Shown here: positions 6,454 to 13,509 of the stretch, one piece after another
How the letters are laid out: each line of letters opens with the position of its first letter
Position numbering within the stretch: position 1 is the stretch's first letter
Assembly (NCBI GenBank): GCA_046729895.1
Contig: JBKPHP010000129.1
Coordinates: forward strand, 1-13,509
Direction of reading: 5' to 3'
DNA: 13,509 nt
DNA from: DASXBA01 sp046729895
GTDB lineage: Bacteria; Actinomycetota; Thermoleophilia; Solirubrobacterales; Thermoleophilaceae
Position numbers and translations under genes: made by a program
The notes under the pieces: model-generated
What the model was told of the DNA's origin: nothing
Databases searched by the model: none
The model's input: only the letters and a program-made list of their open reading frames with translations

Positions 6454-7200
6454 CTAGACAAGGCCGGACTCGCGCCGCCGCCTCAGCACGGCACGTGCCG
6501 TCCACCAGCCCAGGAGCCCGAGCAGGCACAGCGGAAGGGCGATCCCGAGCGCGCGGAGCGCCAGTTGGCCCGATGCCGCCAGCGACCCGGTGACCTCGTC
6601 GAGGGCGTCGCCGAAATCGCCCCCGGCACCGTAGGAGTGTGCGCCGTCCTCGACAAGCGTCACGCTCACGCTCGCGTGGTTCGTTCTCACGCGTAGATCC
6701 CGCAGCTGGCCGCGCAGCCCGCCGATCCCGGTTGCCACCAGGTCCCACCGCCGGCGGATCGGCTCGGCCTGGGTATCCGTGCCGGCCCGCGCGACGCGCC
6801 CCAGCAGGCTCTCGCGCTCGGCCCGGGCCGCGTCGAGCCGATCCCTCAGACCGGCGTAGGCGGCCGGAACGTCCTGCCCCGACTGGGTGCGCGAGCGGAC
6901 GTTGCCCAGCAAGCCAGCTCCCTCATTGCCGGCTGGAGCTCGGCGGCCGGAACGCGGAGCTCGAAGCTGCCGCCGCTCGTGCCGTCGTCTCCCCCACGGC
7001 AGGATGACCGACTCCGCCGGCACCCTCCGTGACGGAGGAGCGGAGAACGAAGCCCCTGCTCGTAGAGGGACTCGAAGGTCTCGGCTCCAGCGGTTGCGGC
7101 GAGCGGGACCCGTTCCGCGACTGCGTTGTTCGCGCCCGTACTACGAGCGGGTCCGGGATCCGTCACCTCCGCCAAGTCTGGCAAGCCGTGCCGGACCCCC
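6454..7200 (-). pseudogene. DUF4349-family membrane protein, frameshifted and degraded at the N-terminus
   Basis: Two minus-strand frames together give a DUF4349 domain. One frame carries NNAVAERVPLA, FESLYEQ and then GGSFELRVPAAELQPAMREL; the other continues GNVRSRTQSGQDVPAAYAGL, a coiled-coil-like LRDRLDAARAERESLL, VSVTLV and a C-terminal membrane helix (LALRALGIALPLCLLGLLGW) followed by an RRRR cytoplasmic tail. The frame switches near 6913-6917, where one missing G (CTGGCTTG instead of CTGGGCTTG) explains it. The expected GG-hydrophobic segment around 6985-7025 is also garbled. The usual N-terminal signal/membrane segment is absent before the divergent gene at 7303. DUF4349 proteins are envelope proteins of unknown role. 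Upper boundary approximate; indels could be sequencing errors. Confidence 0.75.
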
Positions 7201-7302
7201 TCGCGCCCCTGGCTTTGCCTCTCCCTGCTGCCGCGTGCCCCATCGCGGAGGACCGCTACCCTGACTGCGGGGAGGTGCCGAGTCCAACGGACGGAACGCT
7301 CA

Positions 7303-7779
7303 GTGCGACGAATTCTCATATCGATCACCCTCGTCGCCGGGCTGGCGACGCTCGTGATCGGCGGCGCCGCGGGCCAGAGCTCGCCCGGGCCCCTCTGGGC
7401 GACCGTGAACCTCTGTAGTCCGACTGCCGTGGGAATGCGCGCGAGCCTTCCGGGCGACGGGAGCCGTGGGCGGATGCGAGTGCGCTTCACCGCGCAGTGG
7501 TACTCGCCTCAGCGCAATGCCTGGGTGCCTGTGGGGGGGGTTGCATCCTCTCCCTGGCTGGACGCCGGCTCGGCGCAATACCTCTACAGGCAGGAGGGTT
7601 GGACCTTCACGTTCGACAAGCCGGTGGGCGGCAGCCGGTTCCTGATACGCGGGCTCGCCGAGATGCAGTGGCTGGACGGCGGCAGGGTGGTGCGAAGCGC
7701 GACGCGTGTGACCCGGGCCGGGGCCGTCGGAGTCGATGAGGGCGACGGGGGCTCGCGCGCGACCTGCACCATCGGCTAG
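7303..7779 (+). CDS. Small secreted protein of unknown function
   Basis: From the GTG at 7303 the 158-residue product begins with a signal peptide (VRRILISITLVAGLATLVIG, then GGAAGQSSPG, with likely cleavage after an Ala-x-Ala-like or AAG site) and has no lipobox cysteine. The mature part starts PLWATVNLCSP and contains beta-rich segments (MRVRFTAQWYSP, WTFTFDKPVGG, FLIRGLAEMQWLDGG), ending in ATCTIG. The two cysteines (in NLCS and ATCT) could form a disulphide joining the ends of a beta-sandwich. An upstream in-frame start at 7126 would add 59 residues that look non-coding, so I rejected it. The RBS is weak. I do not know the function, though the style recalls small exported proteins of deep-branching actinobacteria. 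It converges with the phosphodiesterase gene. Confidence 0.75.
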   Translation: MRRILISITLVAGLATLVIGGAAGQSSPGPLWATVNLCSPTAVGMRASLPGDGSRGRMRVRFTAQWYSPQRNAWVPVGGVASSPWLDAGSAQYLYRQEGWTFTFDKPVGGSRFLIRGLAEMQWLDGGRVVRSATRVTRAGAVGVDEGDGGSRATCTIG

Positions 7780-7813
7780 CTCCGGTCGAACCGTCAGCTA
7801 GCTCTGGTCGAAC
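7775..7813. repeat. 17-bp direct repeat spanning two convergent stop codons
   Basis: GCTAGCTCCGGTCGAAC at 7775-7791 is repeated with one change as GCTAGCTCTGGTCGAAC at 7797-7813. The second copy encodes the last residues and stop of the phosphodiesterase (minus strand); the first lies over and just after the stop of the secreted-protein gene. It looks like a small local duplication of the 3' end of the phosphodiesterase gene. Confidence 0.6.
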
Positions 7814-8484
7814 AGGCGCGGGTCGTTGGTGATGACCCCGTCGACGCCAAGCGCCTCGAGCGCGGCGATACGGGCGGCGTCGTCCACGGTCCAGACGTAG
7901 AGCTGCCCGCCCCCCTGATGGACCGAGGCCACGAGCCGGGCGCTCACCAGCAGACGGTGGGCCATCACCGCCTCGCACCCGCCCGCCGCAATCAAGCGCG
8001 CGGCCCGGCCGGGCAGGCGGGCCCGCCACCAACGCAGCAGGGCGTAAGCGGGCACGGCGAGCACGCTGCGCGTGTAGTCGCGCTTTGCACGCGGCACCGA
8101 CCAGCCGCGCCGCAGGACGGGGGCGAGCTCCCCCAGCCGCTCGAGGCTCTCGAGATAGGTGGTCGAGACGAGCGCACGATCCGCGAGCCGCCGCTCCAGG
8201 AGTCCCTCGACGACCTGCCGCTCGTAGCCGGGAAGCTTCAGGTCCACGTCGAGCTCCACGTCCGCATACGCCTCGCCGGCGAAGTGGTCGAGGCTTTCCT
8301 CCAGGGTGAGGCAGTCGCGGCCGTCCGCGTCCTCCCAGTCGTGGGCGAGCACCAGTCGCCCATCACGCGCCCGGAGGACGTCGAACTCGATCATGTCCAC
8401 GCCGTGATCCAGCGCCGCCTCGAAGCTCGCGATCGTGTTGCCCGGCGCGACGTGATCGGCGCCCTTGTGACCCACGCGCTTCAC
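7798..8484 (-). CDS. Glycerophosphodiester phosphodiesterase (GDPD family)
   Basis: The protein hydrolyses glycerophosphodiesters to glycerol-3-phosphate and an alcohol, or a related phosphodiester. From the GTG at 8484 it is 228 residues: RVGHKGADHVAPGNTIASF, MIEFDVLRARDGRLVLAHD, then DVELDVDLK, and finally QLYVWTVDDAARIAALEALGVDGVITNDP. His6, Glu33, Asp35 and His48 match the catalytic and metal-binding residues. The usual HRG and PENT motifs are changed to HKG and PGNT. A TTG at 8505 would give seven more residues; I prefer the GTG because it overlaps the glycosylase stop as GTGA, implying coupling, and because the protein then starts right at the family's first strand. No signal peptide, so it is cytosolic. 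Confidence 0.9.
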   Translation of the reverse strand: MKRVGHKGADHVAPGNTIASFEAALDHGVDMIEFDVLRARDGRLVLAHDWEDADGRDCLTLEESLDHFAGEAYADVELDVDLKLPGYERQVVEGLLERRLADRALVSTTYLESLERLGELAPVLRRGWSVPRAKRDYTRSVLAVPAYALLRWWRARLPGRAARLIAAGGCEAVMAHRLLVSARLVASVHQGGGQLYVWTVDDAARIAALEALGVDGVITNDPRLFDQS

Positions 8485-9257
8485 CGCTGACAGCCCGAGC
8501 ACCAATAGGTCGTCCGGTTTTCGTCACCCTGCCCGCGCGAGCGGATCCGCTCGCCGCAACGAGGACAGGGCAGGCCGGTGCGCTCGAAGACAAGGCGCTC
8601 CGGCGCGCGGCCGCCCCGCTCCACGGACTCGAGCATGCGGGAACGCGCCGCCCGCGCGACCCCCAACGCCTCCTCGTCGGAGAGCTCGCCCAGGGGGCGC
8701 CAGGGGTCGAGGCCGGCGATGAAGCATGCCTCCGACTTCCACATGTTGCCGATGCCGGCCACGTTGCGCTGGTCGAGGAGCGCGTCGCCGATGGCTCGAG
8801 TCGGATCGTCCTCGCGCAGCCGGGCCAGGAACGCCCGATCGTCGAAGTCCCCGGCGAGCTGGTCGCCGCCCAGACCTGCGAGCCGCTTGTCGAAACGCGT
8901 GCGACCCTCCGTCATCAGCTCGAGCACAGGCCCGTCGAACTGCACGACCTCGTGCTCCCGTGTCCGGATCACCAGCCACGCCCGGCGAGGGGAGCGTCCC
9001 CACCGCTCGCCGCACCGGTAGACATCCCAACGGCCGGTCATGCGCAGGTGGGAGTGCAGCGCCAGGCCGCCGTCGAAGCGCAGGAAGAGGTGCTTGCCGC
9101 GCGCATCGACAGCTCGCACGGCCCGGCCGGCGAGCCGCTCCGTCCAGCGGTCGAGGGCGTGCCTGGGCTGAGGCGCCTCGATCGCCAGGACCTCCTTTCC
9201 GACCAGCGCCCCGCCGATGCGCCGCGCGGCTGCGTGGATGGTGTCCCCCTCCGGCAT
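8481..9257 (-). CDS. nei: Fpg/Nei-family DNA glycosylase (endonuclease VIII-like)
   Basis: This base-excision repair enzyme removes oxidised bases and cuts the resulting abasic site. The 258-residue protein starts MPEGDT, giving the Pro2 nucleophile and Glu3; Lys55 lies in ARGKHLFLRF and is followed by ALHSHLRMTGRW. DQRNVAGIGNMWKSEACF is the helix-two-turn-helix DNA-binding motif, and a zinc finger uses Cys231, Cys234, Cys253 and Cys256. MPEGDT rather than MPELPE indicates the Nei (pyrimidine-lesion) branch over Fpg, and the finger resembles actinobacterial Nei. The ATG at 9257 lacks a clear RBS and lies 35 bp from the divergent exonuclease III start. The 3' end overlaps the phosphodiesterase start. 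In Mycobacterium tuberculosis nei is also beside lhr. Confidence 0.93.
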   Translation of the reverse strand: MPEGDTIHAAARRIGGALVGKEVLAIEAPQPRHALDRWTERLAGRAVRAVDARGKHLFLRFDGGLALHSHLRMTGRWDVYRCGERWGRSPRRAWLVIRTREHEVVQFDGPVLELMTEGRTRFDKRLAGLGGDQLAGDFDDRAFLARLREDDPTRAIGDALLDQRNVAGIGNMWKSEACFIAGLDPWRPLGELSDEEALGVARAARSRMLESVERGGRAPERLVFERTGLPCPRCGERIRSRGQGDENRTTYWCSGCQR

Positions 9258-9292
9258 CAGCAGCGAGAGTACGCATCTAGGCTGCCGCTGAG

Positions 9293-10063
9293 GTGAAGCT
9301 CGTCACATGGAACGTGAACTCACTGAAGCCGCGCATGCCGCCGGTCCTCGAGCTTCTCGAGGCGCACCGGCCCGACCTGCTCTTCCTGCAGGAGACGAAG
9401 ACGGCGCCAGGACGCCTTCCCGGAGCTCGAGCTGAACGCCGCCGGCTACTACGCCGTCCACCACAGCGCCGGCCGCTGGGCCGGCGTGGCGCTCGTGGCC
9501 CGTGACGGCATGGAGCTGGCCGACGTCTGCATCGGCTTGGCCGGCGCGCCGTCGGTCGACGAGGCTCGGTGGATCGAGGCGAGCGTCGGCGGGCTGCGCA
9601 CCGTGTCGATCGACGTCCCCACGGGCGGGCCGTCGGCTCGCCCTTCTACGAGGACAAGCTGCGCTTCCTCGAGACGGCGGCTCGGCGAATCCGCGATCTG
9701 ATCGCCGGCCCCGCTCGTGGTGGCGGGTGACTTCAACGTCTGCCCGACCGATCTCGACGTGTACGACCCGGGCGCCTTCGTCGGGGCAACACACGTCACG
9801 GAGCCGGAGCGGGAGCGCTTCCGCGCGCTGCTCGAGGCGGGCACGGTGGATGCCTTTCGAACGCTCGAGCCGGATGAGCCGGGCTTCACCTGGTGGGACT
9901 ACCGCGCAGGCCACTTCCACAAGAAGCTCGGTTTGCGCATAGACGCCGTCCTGCTGTCGCCGCCGCTCGCTTCGCGACTGCGCTCGTGCGGGATCGACCG
10001 TCGCAAGCGCAAGGGCCGAAGCCGTCGGACCACGCGCCGCTGATCGCCGAGCTCGGGGACTAG
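9293..10063 (+). pseudogene. xth: Exodeoxyribonuclease III (xth) with four apparent frameshifts
   Basis: Following the coding signal through three frames gives nearly all of an exonuclease III/AP endonuclease of about 256 residues. KLVTWNVNSL and LFLQETKT (catalytic Glu) are in the first frame; AAGYYAVHHSAGRWAGVALV is in the second; SPFYEDKLRFLE, GDFNVCPTDLDVYDP, FTWWDYRAGHFHKKLGLRID and finally SDHAPLIAEL with the catalytic Asp-His follow after further shifts. The frame changes near 9411 (extra base), 9620 (missing base), 9710 (extra base in a C run) and 10015 (missing C). As written no functional enzyme can be made. The shifts sit in short G/C runs, so sequencing or assembly error is a real alternative to decay. 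The GTG at 9293 is the likely start. Confidence 0.85.
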
Positions 10064-10236
10064 GGGCTGCTCCTTGGGCTGCGCCCTGGCCGGGTGGATC
10101 GGACCAGGCGCGCGCGGCGGGCCGGGGGAACAGCGGCTGGGTAGGGCCGACCGCAAGCGTCCTGGATTGTGGGGCTCCTGCCCCCTCTAAGCAGGATCCT
10201 TGGCCGAGGGCTGCGAGACCGAGGCCCGGGGCTGCG

Positions 10237-13200
10237 CTACGCGCTCAGCGTCAGCCTTCGAGGGCTCTGCCGGAAACCGAGCTCGATCAGCAGCGCCCCC
10301 ACCGGGGAGCCGATCACGGGCTCGCCGTCGAAGCGCTCCACGCCGAGCCGCCCCAGCCGCCCGCGGCGAACCTCTTCGGCCAGGGCCTCCAGTGCCTCCC
10401 GCAACCAGGGCACATCCGGCTCCGCCGGTTCCCTGAGCGGCAGCAGTCCTTTGCCGCCACGCTCGACGTACAGGGCGGGCTCGGCGTCGAGGGTCAGGAC
10501 GTAGGCACCGGGCACGCGGGCGGGGCGGCGGCCCTCCTCTCGCTTGGGCCAGGGGAGGGACGCCCCGTACGGATTCGCGGGATCGGTAGCCGCGAGGACA
10601 ACCGCGCCGGCCGGCTCGTCGGAGCGCAGGCCGCGCAGCCGCTCGATCGCCGCGGGGAGCGCGAACTGAGCCCCGCCGAGCCCCTCGACGAAGTAGCCGC
10701 GCCTGGCGGTGCCCAGCGTCTCGAGGTTGGAGAGCTCGCCGTAGAGCGCGGAGAAGCCGCCGGGAACGGCCTCGGCCAGGACCGTTTCCCGGGTCACGAT
10801 CCCGTAGCGCTCCAGCAGCACCTCCGACAGCGCCCTCATGCGCGGCCCGTGGGCGGGAGCATCGGCGAAGAGCTGCGCGGTCAGCGACCAGCGCCCCTGC
10901 ACCTGCGGCGCGCCGGGGCGGCGCCGCCGCGCGAAGCGCCTGCCAGCCTGGCGCTCGCGGCGCGCTAGGGTGAGGCGCGGAGCGCGCAGAGGAGCGAAGG
11001 CATCGTTCGTGGCCTCCCCGGCCCAGACCAGGTCCCAGAGCGCCTCCTGGAGCTCGAGCGGCTCCACCTCTTCGAGGTCGGCCAGCAGGTCGGCCCAGAA
11101 GGCCGCGCCGGCTCCGAGTCGCTCACGGAGCGCGTAATGCAGCCTCTCGGAGGGCGGCTCCCCCCTGTTCGCCGGCGGGCCGAGCCAGCGGGCGTCCTCC
11201 CGGAAGTAGAGCGCGACGCGCCCGGAGCTCCGCCCCAGCGAGCCGGCGCCGACCCAGACCAGCTCGCCGCTGGCGCAGAGCTGGTCCATCCAGGACTGGG
11301 AGTAGGTGCCCACACGACGCGGGAGCACGTCTCGCTCCCATGTCTCTGGCGCAAGGGCCACCCCCTGGAGTGGAACTAGGATCTCGCGCAGCCGGTCCAC
11401 GCCGGCGCCGCCCGGAGGAGCGGCGTCCACCCCCTGCCAGGCGGGCAGGAAGCGGGCCAGCGCTCGCTGCTCGGCGGGCTCGACCTCCTTGCGCAGCGTC
11501 GCGAGCGACGCGCGGCGCAGGCGCCGGAGCACGTCGGGGTCGCACCATTCACGCGCGGATCCGCCGGGTCGCAGCTCGCCCCGCACCAGCTGGCCGGCCG
11601 CCTCCAGCTCGCGCAGCACCGGGCCGGCGTCTACCAGGTAGCGATCGCCGAGCTGGCGCGTCGTGAACGGCCCGTGAGTGCGGGCGAAGCGCCTCGCCAG
11701 CCGAGTGAGCGGCTCGTCCACCTCCTCCAGGAAGGCCTCCGGCAACCCGCCCGGCGGCATGGCGCCGAGCGCGTCGCGGTAGAGGCCGGCGTCCTCCGCC
11801 GCGATCCAGCGCTCCTGACCCGCTATTCGGATTGACGCTCCCCGGCGCTGCCTACCAAGCTCAACGAGCATGCGTCGAGCGGAGACCGCCTCGAGGCAGC
11901 GCTCCTGGGCCTCCTCGACGCTCAGGTCGCCCACCGCGCGGAGGACGTCGTGCAGGTCGTCGGCGTTGGCGGCGCGCGTACGGTCGCTTCGCCGCTGTAG
12001 GTCCGCCTCGACCTCCTCCAGGGCGCCCGGGTCGATGAGGTCGCGCAGCTCCTCTTGCCCGAGCAGCTCACGCAGCAGCTCGCGGTCGAGCGACAGGGCC
12101 GCCGCTCGCCGCTCCGCGTTCGGCGTGTCGCCCTCGTACATGTAGGTCGCGACGTAGTCGAAGAGCAGCGACGAGGCGAAGGGCGAGGCGCGCTGGGTCT
12201 CGACCTCCACGAGCGAGAGCTCACGGGCATGCAGCCCGCGCAGCAGCTGCTGGAGGCCTGGAAGGTCGAACACATCCCGCAGGCACTCGCGGTAGGTCTC
12301 GAGCACCACGGGGAACTGCCCGTAGCGCTTGGCGACCTCCAGCAGCGACTGCGCCTTGAGCCGCTGCTGCCAGAGCGGGGTCCGCTTGCCGGGGTAGGCG
12401 CGGGGCAGGAGCAGGGAGCGGGCCGCGTTCTCGCGAAAGCGGGCCCCGAAGAGGGCCGAGCCGGACAGCTCCCGCACAACGAGCTCCTCGATCAGCTCTG
12501 GGTCCACAAGCACGAAGTCCGGGGAGGGCGGCTCGTCGGCGTCCGGAAGGTGGACGATGATCCCGTCGTCGGACCAGATGGCGTCCGACTCGAGGCCGAA
12601 GTCGTCCCGGACGCGCGCGGACAGGGCCAGTGCCCAGGCGGCGTGCACCCGGCCGCCGTACGGCGAGAGCACGCACAGCCGCCAGTCGCCGATCTCGTCA
12701 CGGAAGCGCTCGACCACGATCGTGCGGTCGCTCGGGATCACGCGGGTCGCCTCCCGCTGCTCGCGGAGGAAGGAGACCAGGTTGCGCGCCGCGCGATCGT
12801 CCAGGTCGTATTCGACGGCCAGCTCCTCTGGGTCGCGGTCCACGGCCTCGCGGGCGAACGCCCCGATCGCCTTGCCGAGCTCGACGGGGCGCCCCACGCC
12901 GTCGCCGCGCCAGAATGGGACCGCCCCGGGCACGCCGGGCGCGGGGCTGACGATCACCCGGTCGCGGGTGATCTCCTCGATCCGCCACGTGGTGGCCCCG
13001 AGCAGGAAGGTCTGACCTGGCCGCGCCTCGTAGACCATCTCCTCGTCCAACTCGCCCACGCGGCGCCCGTCCGGTAGGTGCACGCCGTAGAGGCCGCGGT
13101 CGGGGATCGTGCCGGCGTTGGTGACCGCCAGCTGGCGCGCTCCTCGGCGGGCGCGGATCGTGTCCGCGACCCGATCCCAGACTATCCGTGGCCGCAGCTC

Positions 13201-13509
13201 TGCGAACTCCTCGGAGGGGTAGCGGCCGTCGAGCATGTCGAGCACGCTGTCGAGCAGCTCTCGGGAGATGTCCGCGAACGGGTAGGCGCGCCGCACGAGC
13301 TCGTGAAGCTCCGGCACCTTCCACTCGTCGCCGGGAGCGGTCATGGCAACGATCTGCTGGGCGAGCACGTCGAGCGGGTTGCGCGGCACCACGGTCTGCT
13401 CGATGTCGCCCTCCCGCATCCGCCGCGCGACGACCGCGCACTCGAGCAGGTCGGCCCGGAACTTGGGGAAGATTCGGCCCTTCGAGGTCTCGCCCACCCC
13501 ATGACCGGC
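10237..13509 (-). CDS. lhr: Lhr-type large ATP-dependent DNA helicase, C-terminal 1090 residues
   Basis: The frame is open from the right edge, so the N-terminal helicase part lies outside. The visible part opens AGHGVGETSKGRIFPKF, which is helicase motif VI and the sequence right after it in Lhr proteins. Next come the winged-helix region (LAQQIVAMTAPGDEWKVPEL, ELVRRAYPFADI) and the beta-barrel and wedge part (VYEARPGQTFLLGATTWRIEEI, WALALSARVRDDFGLESDAIW). The long C-terminal domain has repeated winged-helix folds and ends EPVIGSPVGALLIELGF. Lhr is a 3'-to-5' DNA:RNA helicase of about 1500 residues linked to DNA repair; it acts in the cytosol. The 3.3-kb visible part has no frameshift. An internal GTG at 13497 is not the start. 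It converges with xth. Confidence 0.95.
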   Translation of the reverse strand, partial: AGHGVGETSKGRIFPKFRADLLECAVVARRMREGDIEQTVVPRNPLDVLAQQIVAMTAPGDEWKVPELHELVRRAYPFADISRELLDSVLDMLDGRYPSEEFAELRPRIVWDRVADTIRARRGARQLAVTNAGTIPDRGLYGVHLPDGRRVGELDEEMVYEARPGQTFLLGATTWRIEEITRDRVIVSPAPGVPGAVPFWRGDGVGRPVELGKAIGAFAREAVDRDPEELAVEYDLDDRAARNLVSFLREQREATRVIPSDRTIVVERFRDEIGDWRLCVLSPYGGRVHAAWALALSARVRDDFGLESDAIWSDDGIIVHLPDADEPPSPDFVLVDPELIEELVVRELSGSALFGARFRENAARSLLLPRAYPGKRTPLWQQRLKAQSLLEVAKRYGQFPVVLETYRECLRDVFDLPGLQQLLRGLHARELSLVEVETQRASPFASSLLFDYVATYMYEGDTPNAERRAAALSLDRELLRELLGQEELRDLIDPGALEEVEADLQRRSDRTRAANADDLHDVLRAVGDLSVEEAQERCLEAVSARRMLVELGRQRRGASIRIAGQERWIAAEDAGLYRDALGAMPPGGLPEAFLEEVDEPLTRLARRFARTHGPFTTRQLGDRYLVDAGPVLRELEAAGQLVRGELRPGGSAREWCDPDVLRRLRRASLATLRKEVEPAEQRALARFLPAWQGVDAAPPGGAGVDRLREILVPLQGVALAPETWERDVLPRRVGTYSQSWMDQLCASGELVWVGAGSLGRSSGRVALYFREDARWLGPPANRGEPPSERLHYALRERLGAGAAFWADLLADLEEVEPLELQEALWDLVWAGEATNDAFAPLRAPRLTLARRERQAGRRFARRRRPGAPQVQGRWSLTAQLFADAPAHGPRMRALSEVLLERYGIVTRETVLAEAVPGGFSALYGELSNLETLGTARRGYFVEGLGGAQFALPAAIERLRGLRSDEPAGAVVLAATDPANPYGASLPWPKREEGRRPARVPGAYVLTLDAEPALYVERGGKGLLPLREPAEPDVPWLREALEALAEEVRRGRLGRLGVERFDGEPVIGSPVGALLIELGFRQSPRRLTLSA

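Noticed and set aside
7126..7302. Upstream extension of the secreted-protein gene
   Set aside because: The extra 59 residues overlap the DUF4349 remains on the other strand and would bury the signal peptide inside the protein.
8487..8567. Zinc finger of the Nei protein has 18 rather than 16 residues between its cysteine pairs
   Set aside because: At first this looked like an anomaly, but I recall the same longer finger (GQGD.NRTTYWC) in actinobacterial Nei proteins, so it is probably normal for the clade.
10064..10236. Spacer between xth and lhr with small GC-rich palindromes (for example GGGGCTCCTGCCCC and AGGATCCT)
   Set aside because: The stems are too short and have no T run or fixed position; they are expected by chance at this GC content.
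12055..13077. Plus-strand ORF of 340 codons opposite lhr
   Set aside because: Antisense shadow of lhr; repeated charged runs with no domain or start signal.

Overview
The window is GC-rich DNA with short spacers and frequent GTG/TTG starts. It looks like a chromosomal segment of a high-GC actinobacterium. The DUF4349-type membrane protein, the small secreted protein and the HKG/PGNT variant of the phosphodiesterase remind me of deep-branching Actinobacteria (Thermoleophilia-like), but that placement is inference from memory and was not tested. The complement is mostly housekeeping, stress-response and repair genes. I see no tRNA, rRNA, CRISPR array, insertion sequence or phage gene.

Layout. 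The left edge (1-393, minus) is the N-terminal part of an FAD-linked oxidoreductase with a plausible promoter and a leader hairpin. A small plus-strand ORF of unknown function (514-720) follows. A spacer then holds a likely relic of an SGNH/GDSL esterase C-terminus, a strong hairpin terminator and a heptanucleotide repeat. The groES-groEL operon (2872 to 928, minus) follows, preceded by two abutting CIRCE operators, so it should be under HrcA heat-shock control. A minus-strand operon (5198 to 3033) then encodes a Crp/Fnr-type regulator, protein-L-isoaspartate methyltransferase, a Nudix hydrolase and an ASCH-domain protein. It is tightly packed with overlapping or nearly touching genes, and it ends in a hairpin whose arms are heptanucleotide repeats. 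Threonine ammonia-lyase (ilvA) diverges from the crp gene with only 13 bp between starts.

The middle (6454-7779) holds a broken DUF4349 gene on the minus strand, convergent with ilvA, and an intact small secreted protein on the plus strand. From 7798 rightwards come a glycerophosphodiester phosphodiesterase translationally coupled to an Nei/Fpg-type DNA glycosylase (minus), then a divergent exonuclease III gene with four apparent frameshifts (plus). Last is the large Lhr helicase (minus), which runs off the right edge. Lhr, exonuclease III and the Nei-type glycosylase together form a DNA-repair neighbourhood. The 173-bp spacer 10064-10236 shows no convincing gene or site.

The most unusual things are the heptamer repeats at two operon ends, the doubled CIRCE, the near-zero divergent spacing of crp and ilvA, and the concentration of reading-frame breaks in two genes (DUF4349 and xth). 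Those breaks may be real decay or sequencing/assembly indels. I found no convincing new multi-gene system.
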